The notes under the pieces were generated by a model. It made no database searches and was not told the DNA's origin. It worked only from the letters and a program-made list of their open reading frames with translations. A DNA stretch of 25,042 bases, taken from positions 1-25,042 of the IMG/VR virus record IMGVR_UViG_3300046457_000211; one strand, written 5' to 3'. Made by a program: the position numbers and the translations under genes. The DNA comes from a virus. Below, piece after piece: positions 6,268 to 12,651 of this stretch (within the stretch, counting starts at the first letter, position 1; each line of letters starts with the position of its first letter).

Positions 6268-6971
6268 CCGAAGAGCAACTTGTAGAGGCGTGGCTCGAAA
6301 AAATGGGGCTCACGAACTCGGTCAACGAGGATCAGCGGCAGACGCTCGCGGCCTTCGCGACGTATGTGCGCGCTACCGATGCGAGCAATTCGCAGCCCGT
6401 CGCGCGCGTGACCATCACGAAGCCCGGCGACAGCCTCACCGGCATGTCGTTTCTTTCGCTCAACGACTACGGCCGCGCGACGCTCGGCAAGGGCCGCCAC
6501 TTGCTCTATTCGCACCCGCCGGGCGCGCTCTACACGATGGATCAGATGCGCGAGTACGCGGCCGCTTTCCATAAGTCGCGCGTCGAGGCAAGCGGAGCGC
6601 GGCCCGAGTGCGTGGACTGCGGCGACAGCATCGAGGCGCACGATCCGGGCACTTGCGGGAACTGCCATTCGATCAAGTATGCGCGCGGCGCGCAAACTGA
6701 AGCGCTGGAGCGCGAGCATCTCGGCGACGCAGAGCAGCGCACGGGGATCTACGCGCCGAAGGCGGATGACTCGAAGCCCACGACGCCGTGCGAGTGCCGC
6801 GCGTGCCTGAAGGGAAAGACCGTCGATACCGGCTTCGGCCCTATGCCGGTCGAAATGACGCGAATGATCGTGTGCGCAACGTGCGGCAATAAACGCTGCC
6901 CGCACGCGAACGACCACCGCAACGCCTGCACCAATTCCAACGAGCCCGGACAGCCCGGCTCAGCCTATTGA
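6264..6971 (+). CDS. Cysteine-rich phage protein with two zinc-ribbon-like clusters
   Basis: 235 aa, starting at ATG 6264 (ATGA overlap); a longer in-frame start at 6207 would read back through the previous gene and is rejected. Residues 1-110 are a mixed domain with a helical start and [14 protein letters not shown]. Cluster 1 is CVDC...CGNC (116-134). Cluster 2 begins CECRAC (176-181) and ends in [20 protein letters not shown] (203-222), followed by [12 protein letters not shown]. This C-terminal block recurs in many phage and prophage proteins, often joined to different N-termini, and presumably binds zinc. Several such modules in one operon suggest roles in binding nucleic acids or host proteins, but none is demonstrated. 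Confidence 0.87.
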   Translation: MTEEQLVEAWLEKMGLTNSVNEDQRQTLAAFATYVRATDASNSQPVARVTITKPGDSLTGMSFLSLNDYGRATLGKGRHLLYSHPPGALYTMDQMREYAAAFHKSRVEASGARPECVDCGDSIEAHDPGTCGNCHSIKYARGAQTEALEREHLGDAEQRTGIYAPKADDSKPTTPCECRACLKGKTVDTGFGPMPVEMTRMIVCATCGNKRCPHANDHRNACTNSNEPGQPGSAY

Positions 6972-6978
6972 GGACCGT

Positions 6979-7404
6979 ATGACCGAAGCAAAGAAGATGA
7001 CCGCCGAGCACAAGCTCAAACACCTGATCCTGCTGCGAGCCGTCGAGATGAAGTACATCGAGCCGCTCACCGAAGAAGTCACGGCCGAGAACGTGGACGA
7101 GCTCTTCGAGGCGAACAATCAGGATTGGGAGCTTCAAGACCCAAAGAACGAGCTGCGCGGCGGCCAGCACGAAACCGACGTGCCGGTCGAGTATCAAGGG
7201 CGCGGCCTGAGCTACTACGAGTCGCGATCGGTCGCGATGCAGTATCTCGACGGCTCATGGATCGGTTGGACATATTGGTATGGCGGCGGCAAGCACGCCG
7301 AGCCCGAGGCGATCGACTGGATCGAGGCGGCTTACGACTTGGAAGTGACCGAAGAGCCGCGCACGATCATCCACCGCACGTTCACGAAGGTAGAGCCCGC
7401 ATGA
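6979..7404 (+). CDS. Hypothetical phage protein
   Basis: 141 aa, starting at ATG 6979 with GAGG 6 nt upstream. The N-terminal 40 residues are helical (EHKLKHLILLRAVEMKYI), followed by an acidic stretch (EEVTAENVDELFE). The C-terminal half has YEWS-like aromatic patches: SYYESRSVAMQYLDGSWIGWTYWYGGGKHAEPEAIDWIEAAY (about 77-118), a pattern typical of small phage proteins of unknown function. The protein is acidic overall. It ends in an ATGA overlap with the next gene. The aromatic GWTYWYGGGKHAEPE segment is the best handle for homology searches. Confidence 0.84.
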   Translation: MTEAKKMTAEHKLKHLILLRAVEMKYIEPLTEEVTAENVDELFEANNQDWELQDPKNELRGGQHETDVPVEYQGRGLSYYESRSVAMQYLDGSWIGWTYWYGGGKHAEPEAIDWIEAAYDLEVTEEPRTIIHRTFTKVEPA

Positions 7405-7703
7405 GCAAGACACACGTATTCGAGCGCTTCGACGTCGATACGAGCGGGACCGGCGAAGTGTGGGCGGCGGGCGACGGCGAATGGGTCAAGTCCGAGGACG
7501 CGATCAACCGCGAAGCCGTCCTGCAGGCGCAGATTCGCACGCTAGAGACGCAATTGAAGGACGCGCGCGCCTTCGCCCGGCTCGCGCGCGACGCGGCTCT
7601 GGAGGAAGCGGCGGCTATCGCCGAGTCGAGCTTCATCTATGCAACCGTCACGGCGCAGTGCATCGCGAAAAATATCCGGTCAAAGAAGGAGAAGAAGGCA
7701 TGA
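7401..7703 (+). CDS. Small hypothetical phage protein with coiled-coil segment
   Basis: 100 aa, starting at ATG 7401 (ATGA overlap). Residues 1-30 are beta-like and acidic (FERFDVDTSGTGEVWAAGDGEWVKSED). Residues 34-65 form a likely coiled coil (REAVLQAQIRTLETQLKDARAFARLARDAALEEA). The tail is basic (IRSKKEKKA). Phages often carry such short coiled-coil proteins of unknown role. The longer in-frame opening back to 7125 runs under the previous gene and is not believed. It ends in an ATGA overlap with the following gene. Confidence 0.8.
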   Translation: MSKTHVFERFDVDTSGTGEVWAAGDGEWVKSEDAINREAVLQAQIRTLETQLKDARAFARLARDAALEEAAAIAESSFIYATVTAQCIAKNIRSKKEKKA

Positions 7704-7963
7704 GCGAAAAGAACAACGGCGGCCCGGCGTTTCCGGCGATCGATCGCTTAGACAAAAGCACCGACGGTTTCCCGCACTATGACGTCGTCGGAGCAGAAGG
7801 CATGACGCTGCGCGACTACTTCGCGGCCAAGGCGCTTCCCGCGCTTATCGCTCGCGTCGGTTCGGATATCGATATGCAAGGGCGGTACGAAGCATTGAAC
7901 GAAGGGCTCGCGATTACTGCCTATGAATTGGCTGACGCCATGCTGAAAGCGAGGGACGAATGA
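7700..7963 (+). CDS. GGPAFP / MTLRDYFAAKA family phage protein
   Basis: 87 aa, starting at ATG 7700 (ATGA overlap) with AGAAGGAGAAG upstream. It shows the usual order of a very common small phage and prophage family: NNGGPAFPAI near the start (5-14), GMTLRDYFAAKALPALI in the middle (34-50) and AYELADAMLKARDE at the end. These proteins are found mostly in accessory regions of phages of proteobacteria; their function is unknown as far as I know. The complete pattern and normal length argue that the gene is intact. Confidence 0.9.
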   Translation: MSEKNNGGPAFPAIDRLDKSTDGFPHYDVVGAEGMTLRDYFAAKALPALIARVGSDIDMQGRYEALNEGLAITAYELADAMLKARDE

Positions 7964-8325
7964 GCCAGATGAAGGACTTTCTCGACGGCGTCGTCGGCGT
8001 GGTCGAGGCGAGCTCGTATGAGGCGCTTTGCCTCTGGCGCGAGTATCACAAACAGCTCAAATGGACGTGGGAGCAAGGAATTGGCGGCTATCTGCCGACC
8101 ATCGGCCAGCTCGACGGCCGCCCGGTCGTGCTCAGTCTCTTCGTCCACAAGATCAACGGGCACAAGCTGCTTTTCATCGACCCGACAAGTCAGGTAGTGG
8201 ATCACCAGATGATCGAAGCGTGGTTGAAGGCGAATCTCCCGGCGACGGCATTCCAGCCCGGCGGCGAATATCTCAACAGCCAGAACGCCATGAACTTTCA
8301 CAACGTTTTTCCGAGGAAGGAATGA
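7960..8325 (+). CDS. Hypothetical phage protein
   Basis: 121 aa, starting at ATG 7960 (ATGA overlap). It has a helical N-terminus (MKDFLDGVVGVVEASSYEALCLWREYHKQL) followed by a beta-rich middle (GRPVVLSLFVHKINGHKLLFIDPTSQVVD, about 53-81), then MIEAWLKANLP and a short tail with NAMNFHNVF. The 'HKLLFIDPTS' strand with a following helix is similar in outline to LYFIDPA in the protein at 9251, though whether they are related is unclear. No catalytic signature is seen. It ends in an ATGA overlap with the HTPGPW-family gene. Confidence 0.83.
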   Translation: MSQMKDFLDGVVGVVEASSYEALCLWREYHKQLKWTWEQGIGGYLPTIGQLDGRPVVLSLFVHKINGHKLLFIDPTSQVVDHQMIEAWLKANLPATAFQPGGEYLNSQNAMNFHNVFPRKE

Positions 8326-8642
8326 CAACCAAACACACGCCCGGACCTTGGATCGCGCTGCCCGAGGAAGGCGACAAGCCTTACGTGCGAATTCGCGGCA
8401 CCCGGCTCGGCAGGCGCTACAAGATCGCCAACGTAATGAATGCGGGCTATGACAACCCGCCCGAGCGTGAGGCGGAAGAAACGCGCGCGAACGCCCGCCT
8501 GATCGAAGCATCGCCCGATCTGCTCGAAGCGCTGCAAGAGGTTTTCGTGATCGGCGACCGTCTCGTAGCGGACGTGTACGGGCACGAGTTCAAAGAGAAA
8601 GCCCGCGCCGCAATTGCCAAGGCCACGGGAGGGACGGCATGA
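8322..8642 (+). CDS. HTPGPW / NARLI-A-PDLLEAL family phage protein
   Basis: 106 aa, starting at ATG 8322 (ATGA overlap) with GAGGAAGGA directly upstream. It carries both signatures of a very common phage and prophage family: HTPGPW at residues 5-10 and NARLIEASPDLLEAL at about 62-76, separated by a variable beta-rich segment (RIRGTRLGRRYKIANVMNAG). The C-terminal helix (HEFKEKARAAIAKA) is also typical. Members sit in accessory regions of phages and their role is unknown. The upstream in-frame extension lies under the preceding gene and is not part of the family. Confidence 0.9.
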   Translation: MTTKHTPGPWIALPEEGDKPYVRIRGTRLGRRYKIANVMNAGYDNPPEREAEETRANARLIEASPDLLEALQEVFVIGDRLVADVYGHEFKEKARAAIAKATGGTA

Positions 8643-8869
8643 GCAACGCAATCGCCAACAAGCGACGGCTTTCGGTCGCAGTCGCGCGCCTGATCCATCG
8701 CACGAACGCCGGTCTGGACGACATTCACGAGGCATCGAACGCGCTCGCGCAGGTTTTCAGCGACATGCTCGGCGTGGACGTGGAGCTGCGCATGCGCATC
8801 GACGCGAAGCAGATGAAGGACGTGATCGCGCTCGCCGATGCGATGGAAGCGCAGAAGGGAGGCGCATGA
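8639..8869 (+). CDS. Small helical phage protein, function unknown
   Basis: 76 aa, starting at ATG 8639 (ATGA overlap). It is nearly all helix, basic at the N-terminus (NKRRLSVAVARLIHRTNAGLDDIHEASNALAQVFSDML) and with an amphipathic C-terminal helix (DAKQMKDVIALADAMEAQKG). No metal ligands or catalytic motifs are seen. It could be a small bundle-forming binding protein. It ends with ATGA overlap into the next gene, preceded by AAGGGAGG, a strong ribosome-binding site for that gene. Not recognised. Confidence 0.78.
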   Translation: MSNAIANKRRLSVAVARLIHRTNAGLDDIHEASNALAQVFSDMLGVDVELRMRIDAKQMKDVIALADAMEAQKGGA

Positions 8870-9198
8870 ACAGCTTCCGCAGCCGCGTCACCCAAGTTAG
8901 CATCGGCGGCCGCGTCATCTATGACGCGTTCGCGCGCCCGCTTCCGGAGCGCCCGGACTCGCGCGACGTCATCGCGCGCCTTCTGCGCGAAGGCGAGCTT
9001 TCGAGTTACACGCAGTCGCGCGACGTGACACTGACGTTCAACGGGCAGATCTGGACGCTGCCGCCCGGCGGCGGCACCTTCACCGTGACGACCGGCGGAA
9101 AGCCCGTCGCATCGACGCCGCGCCGCAGTGTCGGCATGCGATCGCGCGCTGCCGCATTGGCTGAAGCGGCGTTCATTCTCAACGCGCAACACTGGTAA
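8866..9198 (+). CDS. Hypothetical phage protein, last gene of the run before an internal control region
   Basis: 110 aa, starting at ATG 8866 (ATGA overlap, GGGAGG upstream). The middle has a beta pattern (DVTLTFNGQIWTLPPGGGTFTVTTGGKPV, about 57-85) that suggests a small beta domain, flanked by a basic N-terminus and a helical C-terminus (AAALAEAAFILNAQHW). Its TAA stop (9196-9198) lies inside a half-site of the 9194-9219 operator cluster, so the gene end and the regulatory DNA overlap. No family recognised. Confidence 0.78.
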   Translation: MNSFRSRVTQVSIGGRVIYDAFARPLPERPDSRDVIARLLREGELSSYTQSRDVTLTFNGQIWTLPPGGGTFTVTTGGKPVASTPRRSVGMRSRAAALAEAAFILNAQHW

Positions 9199-9221
9199 AT
9201 AATTTACCTCTTAGGTAAAAT
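9194..9221 (+). promoter_or_regulatory. A-type operator with extra half-site, overlapping a possible promoter
   Basis: Three half-sites occur in a row: GGTAAA (9194-9199), TTTACC (9203-9208) and GGTAAA (9214-9219). The last two make a perfect site A (TTTACC-TCTTA-GGTAAA); the first two make a second, tighter palindrome. A -10-like TAAAAT (9216-9221) overlaps the right half-site, with a weak -35 (TGGTAA, 9193-9198) 17 bp upstream. There is no site B here. A factor bound to site A would cover the promoter, so repression is the simplest reading. Confidence 0.65.
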
Positions 9222-9251
9222 GGGCGGGTTCTCAACAATAAAACCCGCCCA
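9221..9251 (+). promoter_or_regulatory. Perfect 10-bp RNA hairpin ending at a start codon
   Basis: TGGGCGGGTT (9221-9230) and AACCCGCCCA (9242-9251) are exact inverted repeats around an 11-nt loop. The A of the ATG at 9251 is the last paired base. There is no U-tract afterwards, so it is unlike a terminator on the plus strand. In read-through mRNA this stem would hide the start region of the cupin-like gene. A transcript started at about 9228 from the local -10 would lack the 5' arm. Confidence 0.7.
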
Positions 9252-9871
9252 TGAACGAACGCTTCTTCAAGCAGCTCTTGAACGAGCTCGACGCTGACGC
9301 TGCTGTGCCGCACTCGACCATCAATCACCACGTCGAAGGGCTCGATTATCTGTGCCTGCACCGCACGGACGCGCTCACCGCCAAGCTCTATTTCATCGAC
9401 CCGGCGCGCACCGGCAAAGTGCCCGGCGCAATGCTCGTCGCGCCGCATTCGCACCGCTACGCGTTCCATACGATTGTGCTAGCGGGCGAAATCAAGCACG
9501 AGCGCTATCACGTCGAGCCCTATGAAGAGGGTTATTACGACCGCTTCAGCTACTCGCCCGAGACGCGCGAGCGAACGCTCATGGCGCCGTGTGAGCTGAT
9601 CGTGCGCAGCGCCCGCGTGCATGAGGCGGGCAACTATATCTACGAATCGTATTGGGTCGAGCCCGACGAAGTGCACACGCTCATCGTGCCGAAAGAGCCC
9701 GTCATGCTCGGCCTCGTTCAATTCGCCGACTCGCGCGTGCGCTCTGACGTTTTTCTGTCGGGAATCGCGCGCGGCAAGATGGACTTCGCCGACTCGCGAC
9801 GCCCCACGATTGAGGAAGTCGAAACCATGCGCGCACGCGCGCTTAAAGCACTGGAGAACCGCGAGCTATGA
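9251..9871 (+). CDS. Cupin-like phage protein
   Basis: 206 aa. ATG 9251 is the only sensible start, although no Shine-Dalgarno precedes it and a 10-bp hairpin abuts it. Residues about 43-90 look like a cupin metal site: LYFIDP, then HSHRYAFHTIVLAGEIKHERYH with His66, His68, His73 and later His83/His87. A second beta block follows (CELIVRSARVHEAGNYIYESYWVEPDEVHTLIVPKEPVMLGL, about 115-157), which would complete the barrel. Cupins include dioxygenases, isomerases and non-enzymatic binders; nothing here fixes the substrate. Phages of proteobacteria carry similar proteins of unknown role. It ends in ATGA overlap with the next gene. Confidence 0.8.
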   Translation: MNERFFKQLLNELDADAAVPHSTINHHVEGLDYLCLHRTDALTAKLYFIDPARTGKVPGAMLVAPHSHRYAFHTIVLAGEIKHERYHVEPYEEGYYDRFSYSPETRERTLMAPCELIVRSARVHEAGNYIYESYWVEPDEVHTLIVPKEPVMLGLVQFADSRVRSDVFLSGIARGKMDFADSRRPTIEEVETMRARALKALENREL

Positions 9872-10329
9872 CCCCCGAAATCAGATACTTCGTCAGCTTC
9901 ACTGGCGGCACCAAGGACGAACAGTACACCGCGCGCGGGAACATCGAATTGACCCTTGATGGACCCGTAACGAGCATGGAGCAGATTCGAGAGATGACGC
10001 GGCACATCGAGCACGTCGAGCAGCTCAAAGCCGTCGTCATCACGCACTGGCAGCGCTTCGAGGAAGAGAAGCCGAAGCTCTACAGCGCGACGCTCAAGAC
10101 GCGCGAGCAGATGGAGCGCGACATTCCACGCGATCATTTGGGGTGGTGGCATGACGTATGCCCCGGCGCGACGATGAAGCTGCGCGAGGCGACGGCCGCC
10201 GACATTGAACGATGCTACGTGCGGGAAGGCAAAACGCGCGACCCGGCCGACTATCTGTGCGAGAACATGGAGCGCGGCTCGCTCGTGCTGCGCGCGGCCG
10301 TCGCCGAGCTGACGGAGATCCACGCATGA
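9868..10329 (+). CDS. Hypothetical phage protein
   Basis: 153 aa, starting at ATG 9868 (ATGA overlap). The N-terminal 75 residues have alternating strands and helices (IRYFVSFTGGTKDEQYTARGNIEL ... MEQIREMTRHIEHVEQLKAVVITHWQRFEEE). The C-terminal half includes REQMERDIPRDHLGWWHDVCPGATMKLREATAADIERCY. The 'CPGATMKLREATAADIERCYVREG' part has the look of a small acetyltransferase-like or unknown phage module, but it is too short for GNAT and I do not call it. Two cysteines and a tryptophan pair are the notable residues. It ends in ATGA overlap. Confidence 0.8.
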   Translation: MTPEIRYFVSFTGGTKDEQYTARGNIELTLDGPVTSMEQIREMTRHIEHVEQLKAVVITHWQRFEEEKPKLYSATLKTREQMERDIPRDHLGWWHDVCPGATMKLREATAADIERCYVREGKTRDPADYLCENMERGSLVLRAAVAELTEIHA

Positions 10330-10535
10330 GCACGACCGTCCGACTCATATGCGAAGTTGAAGTCACCGTCGATACGTGGGATTCGGGTTCGACATTCGAC
10401 TCGCTCGCGGCGCAAGCCGTGCGCGAAGGGAAGCAGATTCTCGGCAATATGCGCCATAAGGGCGTGCCGGTGAGCCTGCTAAACGTCAAAGAAGTGAAGT
10501 TCGTCACGCACTCGCGCAAGTGGGAAAAAGATTGA
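10326..10535 (+). CDS. Small beta-rich phage protein, function unknown
   Basis: 69 aa, starting at ATG 10326 (ATGA overlap). The sequence alternates strand-helix-strand: VRLICEVEVTVDTWDS, then TFDSLAAQAVREGKQILGNMRHKG, then VPVSLLNVKEVKFVTHSRKW. This simple beta-alpha-beta outline resembles small phage proteins involved in binding rather than catalysis. An upstream in-frame opening (to 10212) lies under the preceding gene and is rejected. Its stop overlaps the probable TTG start of the next gene as TTGA. No family recognised. Confidence 0.78.
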   Translation: MSTTVRLICEVEVTVDTWDSGSTFDSLAAQAVREGKQILGNMRHKGVPVSLLNVKEVKFVTHSRKWEKD

Positions 10536-10942
10536 ACAACGTCATCGACATTGAAGAGCTGCGCATCACGCGCGACACGCGCGCCTATCGGCCGCCGCCC
10601 GAGTGCAGACATATGCGCATCACGCTCGACAGCAACGGCGAGACGATCCATTGCGACGACTGCAAGAAGCAGCTCAGCGCATGGTGGACGCTGAATCACT
10701 ATCTCGACGCATTCCGCCGTGAGCGCGACACCCTCATCCGCCGCGAGGAAGCGCTCAAGGAAGCCGCCGAGAAGTCGATCCATACGAAGGCCGCGCAGGA
10801 CGTCGAAAAGGCGTGGCGGAGCCGCACGATGGTTCCGTACTGCCCGCATTGCAGTGAGGCGATTTTCCCGACAGACGGATTCGGGCGCGGGCTCGTCAAC
10901 AAGGCGATCGCACTGCGTCGGCGCGAGGCGAAGAAGGCATGA
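10532..10942 (+). CDS. Zinc-finger-like phage protein, probable TTG start
   Basis: 136 aa if started at TTG 10532, which overlaps the previous stop (TTGA) and has GGGAAAAAG about 7 nt upstream. A GTG at 10520 would add four residues but has no ribosome-binding site. Using the TTG numbering, the first cluster is C-x-H...CDDC (25, 27, 41, 44) in ECRHMRITLDSNGETIHCDDC, followed by the aromatic SAWWTLNHYLDAF. This is a familiar phage motif in which a C/H-x-x-V-x-L-D segment precedes CxxC and a W/F-x-x-L tail. A long helix (60-95) leads to a second CPHC (104-107). It probably binds zinc; target unknown. It ends in ATGA overlap. Confidence 0.85.
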   Translation: MNNVIDIEELRITRDTRAYRPPPECRHMRITLDSNGETIHCDDCKKQLSAWWTLNHYLDAFRRERDTLIRREEALKEAAEKSIHTKAAQDVEKAWRSRTMVPYCPHCSEAIFPTDGFGRGLVNKAIALRRREAKKA

Positions 10943-11157
10943 CAGGCGACCTCTTCGCGATCGAGGAAGTCGAGATTCCGGCCGCGCAGCCCGAGCTTGA
11001 CGCGTGGACGCGCGTCACGCAGCGCGCCTATCTCACGAATCTCGCGCGCGACGTGCACCGCTACCGTGCGCAAGGCAACGACACCAGCGCGCACGCGTGC
11101 AACTTCAACGCGCGCGGCGTGCTTCACAAACTCAACGGATTGGGGGGACAGTGGTGA
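10939..11157 (+). CDS. Small phage protein, function unknown
   Basis: 72 aa, starting at ATG 10939 (ATGA overlap). It begins MTGDLFAIEEVEIP, a short acidic opening, then a helical body (WTRVTQRAYLTNLARDVHRYRAQGND) and an end AHACNFNARGVLHKLNGLGGQW. The single cysteine and several histidines do not make a recognisable metal motif. The stop overlaps the GTG start of the first DUF2591 gene (GTGA), with a run of GGGGGG just upstream acting as that gene's ribosome-binding site. Not recognised. Confidence 0.78.
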   Translation: MTGDLFAIEEVEIPAAQPELDAWTRVTQRAYLTNLARDVHRYRAQGNDTSAHACNFNARGVLHKLNGLGGQW

Positions 11158-11543
11158 GAGTCGAAGAATTGAAGGGCGCCGAGCTCGACTATTGGGCAGC
11201 AAAAGCCGATGGCGTTCGTCTCGTGCGCTTGCTGCGCGCAGACGGCGATCGCATTCGCGCAGACCGCTGCGAAACTCGCTTCGGCGAACAGTGGGATTGG
11301 GATTTGTATTCACCGTCGAGCGCATGGATGCACGGCGGCCCGCTGATCGAGAAGCACAACATCGGCTTCACGCTCTGCGAAGCGACGAGCGCCATTCCCG
11401 GCCAGCCCTATGTCGGACGCTTCTATAAGGCGTTCATGTGGGACCGCGCCTATATGCAAAGCGGCAAGACGCATCTCGAAGCCGCCATGCGCATGATTGT
11501 TTCCCACAAATACGGCCCGAAGGTGCCCGATGAAAGTATCTGA
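11154..11543 (+). CDS. DUF2591 family protein, paralogue 1
   Basis: 129 aa from GTG 11154 (GTGA overlap, TTGGGGGGAC upstream). It starts VEELKGAELDYWAAKADG (3-20), the characteristic opening of DUF2591 phage proteins (usually V-x-E-L-x-G-x-L-L-D-Y-W-V-A-x-A-x-G). It continues with DLYSPSSAWMHGGPLIEKHNIGF (about 52-74) and ends in THLEAAMRMIVSHKYGPKVPDE. All three hallmark blocks are present, so the gene seems intact although shorter than its neighbour. Function is unknown as far as I know. It overlaps paralogue 2 by 14 nt, which points to local duplication and divergence. Confidence 0.87.
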   Translation: MRVEELKGAELDYWAAKADGVRLVRLLRADGDRIRADRCETRFGEQWDWDLYSPSSAWMHGGPLIEKHNIGFTLCEATSAIPGQPYVGRFYKAFMWDRAYMQSGKTHLEAAMRMIVSHKYGPKVPDESI

Positions 11544-12009
11544 GCTTACCGGCGTCATGCTGGATCTATGGGTCACGAAGGCAGACGGCGCCACGATCGT
11601 CCCGAAGCACGAATTCGCGAAGGCGCGCGAGAACACAGCATGGCTCACCGACGACAAATGGATCGGCGACGAGCCCGGTAGCGAGCCGTGCAAGCTGATT
11701 CGTTGGGGGCCGGACCTGTACGGCGTGTTTTCGCCTTCGACTACATGGAGCGATGGCGGCCCGATCATCGAGCGCGCTGCAATCGGCTGGCGCGATCGCG
11801 GGCGCAATGCGCACGTAGGCGTGCACAAAGGGCTTTCCTCATGGGAGGATCAGCCGTGGGAGGCGTGGTATTGCGACGACGGCCCCGAAGGCGGCAATCC
11901 CGAGATGAATCACGTTCAGGTAGGACCGACGCTTCTCGTCGCCGCCATGCGCGCCTACGTCGCGTCGAAATTCGGCGATACTGTCCCCGACGAACAGGAG
12001 CCCGCATGA
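11530..12009 (+). CDS. DUF2591 family protein, paralogue 2
   Basis: 159 aa from ATG 11530, inside the end of paralogue 1, with GAAGGTG upstream. Hallmarks occur in the same order as its neighbour: VSELTGVMLDLWVTKADG (3-20), DLYGVFSPSTTWSDGGPIIERAAIGW (about 60-85) and VGPTLLVAAMRAYVASKFGDTVPDE near the end. It has an extra internal segment containing SSWEDQPWEAWYCDDGPEGGNP before the final helix that paralogue 1 lacks. Whether this is an insertion here or a loss there cannot be told from the window. Tandem copies in one operon may form a heteromer. The biochemical role is not established. Confidence 0.88.
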   Translation: MKVSELTGVMLDLWVTKADGATIVPKHEFAKARENTAWLTDDKWIGDEPGSEPCKLIRWGPDLYGVFSPSTTWSDGGPIIERAAIGWRDRGRNAHVGVHKGLSSWEDQPWEAWYCDDGPEGGNPEMNHVQVGPTLLVAAMRAYVASKFGDTVPDEQEPA

Positions 12010-12365
12010 GCTTTCCCCCTCTTCCCATCGTGCAGCTCGTGCCGCCGCGCGAGCCCGAGGACGCGCAGCTCGACAATCTGACGAACGAGTTGATCCTCAC
12101 GGCCACGCGCGGCGAGAACTGCATGCACGCGCTCGGCCGCCGCATCGTGTACATGTGCACACGGTTCGAAGGCGTTCGCGCAGACGAGCGCTTGCGGCAC
12201 CGCGCGAACGACGTGATCCATGAGAACTTCGAGCTTATGCGCTCGTATCGCGGCCGCGCATGGCGCGATGACGGGCTCGAAATCACGACCGCCGTGCCGC
12301 GCATCGACAAGTCGCAGCTATGGATCGATATGATCGCGCCCGGCCCGAAGGCGACGACTGCATGA
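12006..12365 (+). CDS. Hypothetical phage protein
   Basis: 119 aa from ATG 12006 (ATGA overlap, AGGAG upstream in CAGGAGCCCGC). It opens with a proline-rich MSFPPLPIVQLVPPREPED tail, then helices LDNLTNELILTATRGENCMHALGRRIVYMCTRFEGVRADERLRHRANDVIHENFELM. The C-terminal part contains RIDKSQLWIDMIAPG. The proline-rich start may be a flexible binding segment. Two Met-Cys pairs are present but do not form a metal motif. It ends in ATGA overlap with the last gene of the operon. I do not recognise a family. Confidence 0.8.
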   Translation: MSFPPLPIVQLVPPREPEDAQLDNLTNELILTATRGENCMHALGRRIVYMCTRFEGVRADERLRHRANDVIHENFELMRSYRGRAWRDDGLEITTAVPRIDKSQLWIDMIAPGPKATTA

Positions 12366-12604
12366 GGATCGTGCCCGTAGTTGAGCGCCGCCGCGTCGTC
12401 GGCTGGAACGTGTACCACCCGCCCGAGTACGTGCGGACGTGCCGGGTCGGCGGATACGACGAGCTCGTGCTTGTGCGCGCCGACTCATTCGAATTCGTGC
12501 CGCTCAGAGACGGCTTGGAGCGCGGCTTCACGCTCGACCTCATCACCGATTGGGACGGCCACGGACTGCCCTACGCATACGATACGAGCCGCTACCGTTC
12601 GTGA
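12362..12604 (+). CDS. Small phage protein, last gene of the plus-strand operon
   Basis: 80 aa from ATG 12362 (ATGA overlap). It is beta-rich and aromatic: VVERRRVVGWNVYHPPEYVRTCRVGGYDELVLVRADSFEFVPLRDG (about 7-50) and then FTLDLITDWDGHGLPYAYDTSRY. The R-x-V-x-G-W-N/V-Y opening resembles small phage beta-barrel proteins whose function is unknown. It ends at 12604, just before the hairpin at 12620-12641 that separates this operon from the opposing helicase operon. Confidence 0.8.
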   Translation: MRIVPVVERRRVVGWNVYHPPEYVRTCRVGGYDELVLVRADSFEFVPLRDGLERGFTLDLITDWDGHGLPYAYDTSRYRS

Positions 12605-12619
12605 TTCGCGAATAGCGAA

Positions 12620-12641
12620 CGGGCCGCTCACAGGCGGCCCG
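12620..12641. terminator. Hairpin between converging operons (probable bidirectional terminator)
   Basis: CGGGCCGC (12620-12627) and GCGGCCCG (12634-12641) form a perfect 8-bp stem with a 6-nt loop, in the 47-nt gap between the plus operon (ends 12604) and the minus operon (ends 12652). The plus-strand side is followed by CTTTGTC, a weak U-rich tract; the minus side has only scattered T. The position makes termination the likely role, perhaps with imperfect efficiency. Confidence 0.7.
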
Positions 12642-12651
12642 CTTTGTCAAG

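Noticed and set aside
9868-10329. GNAT acetyltransferase-like domain
   Set aside because: Only a short helix-like stretch is suggestive; the Q/R-x-x-G-x-G/A acetyl-CoA loop and the required length are missing.
10520-10942. GTG at 10520 as start of the zinc-finger-like gene
   Set aside because: No ribosome-binding site precedes it, while TTG 10532 overlaps the preceding stop like its neighbours and has GGGAAAAAG upstream. The difference is only four residues.
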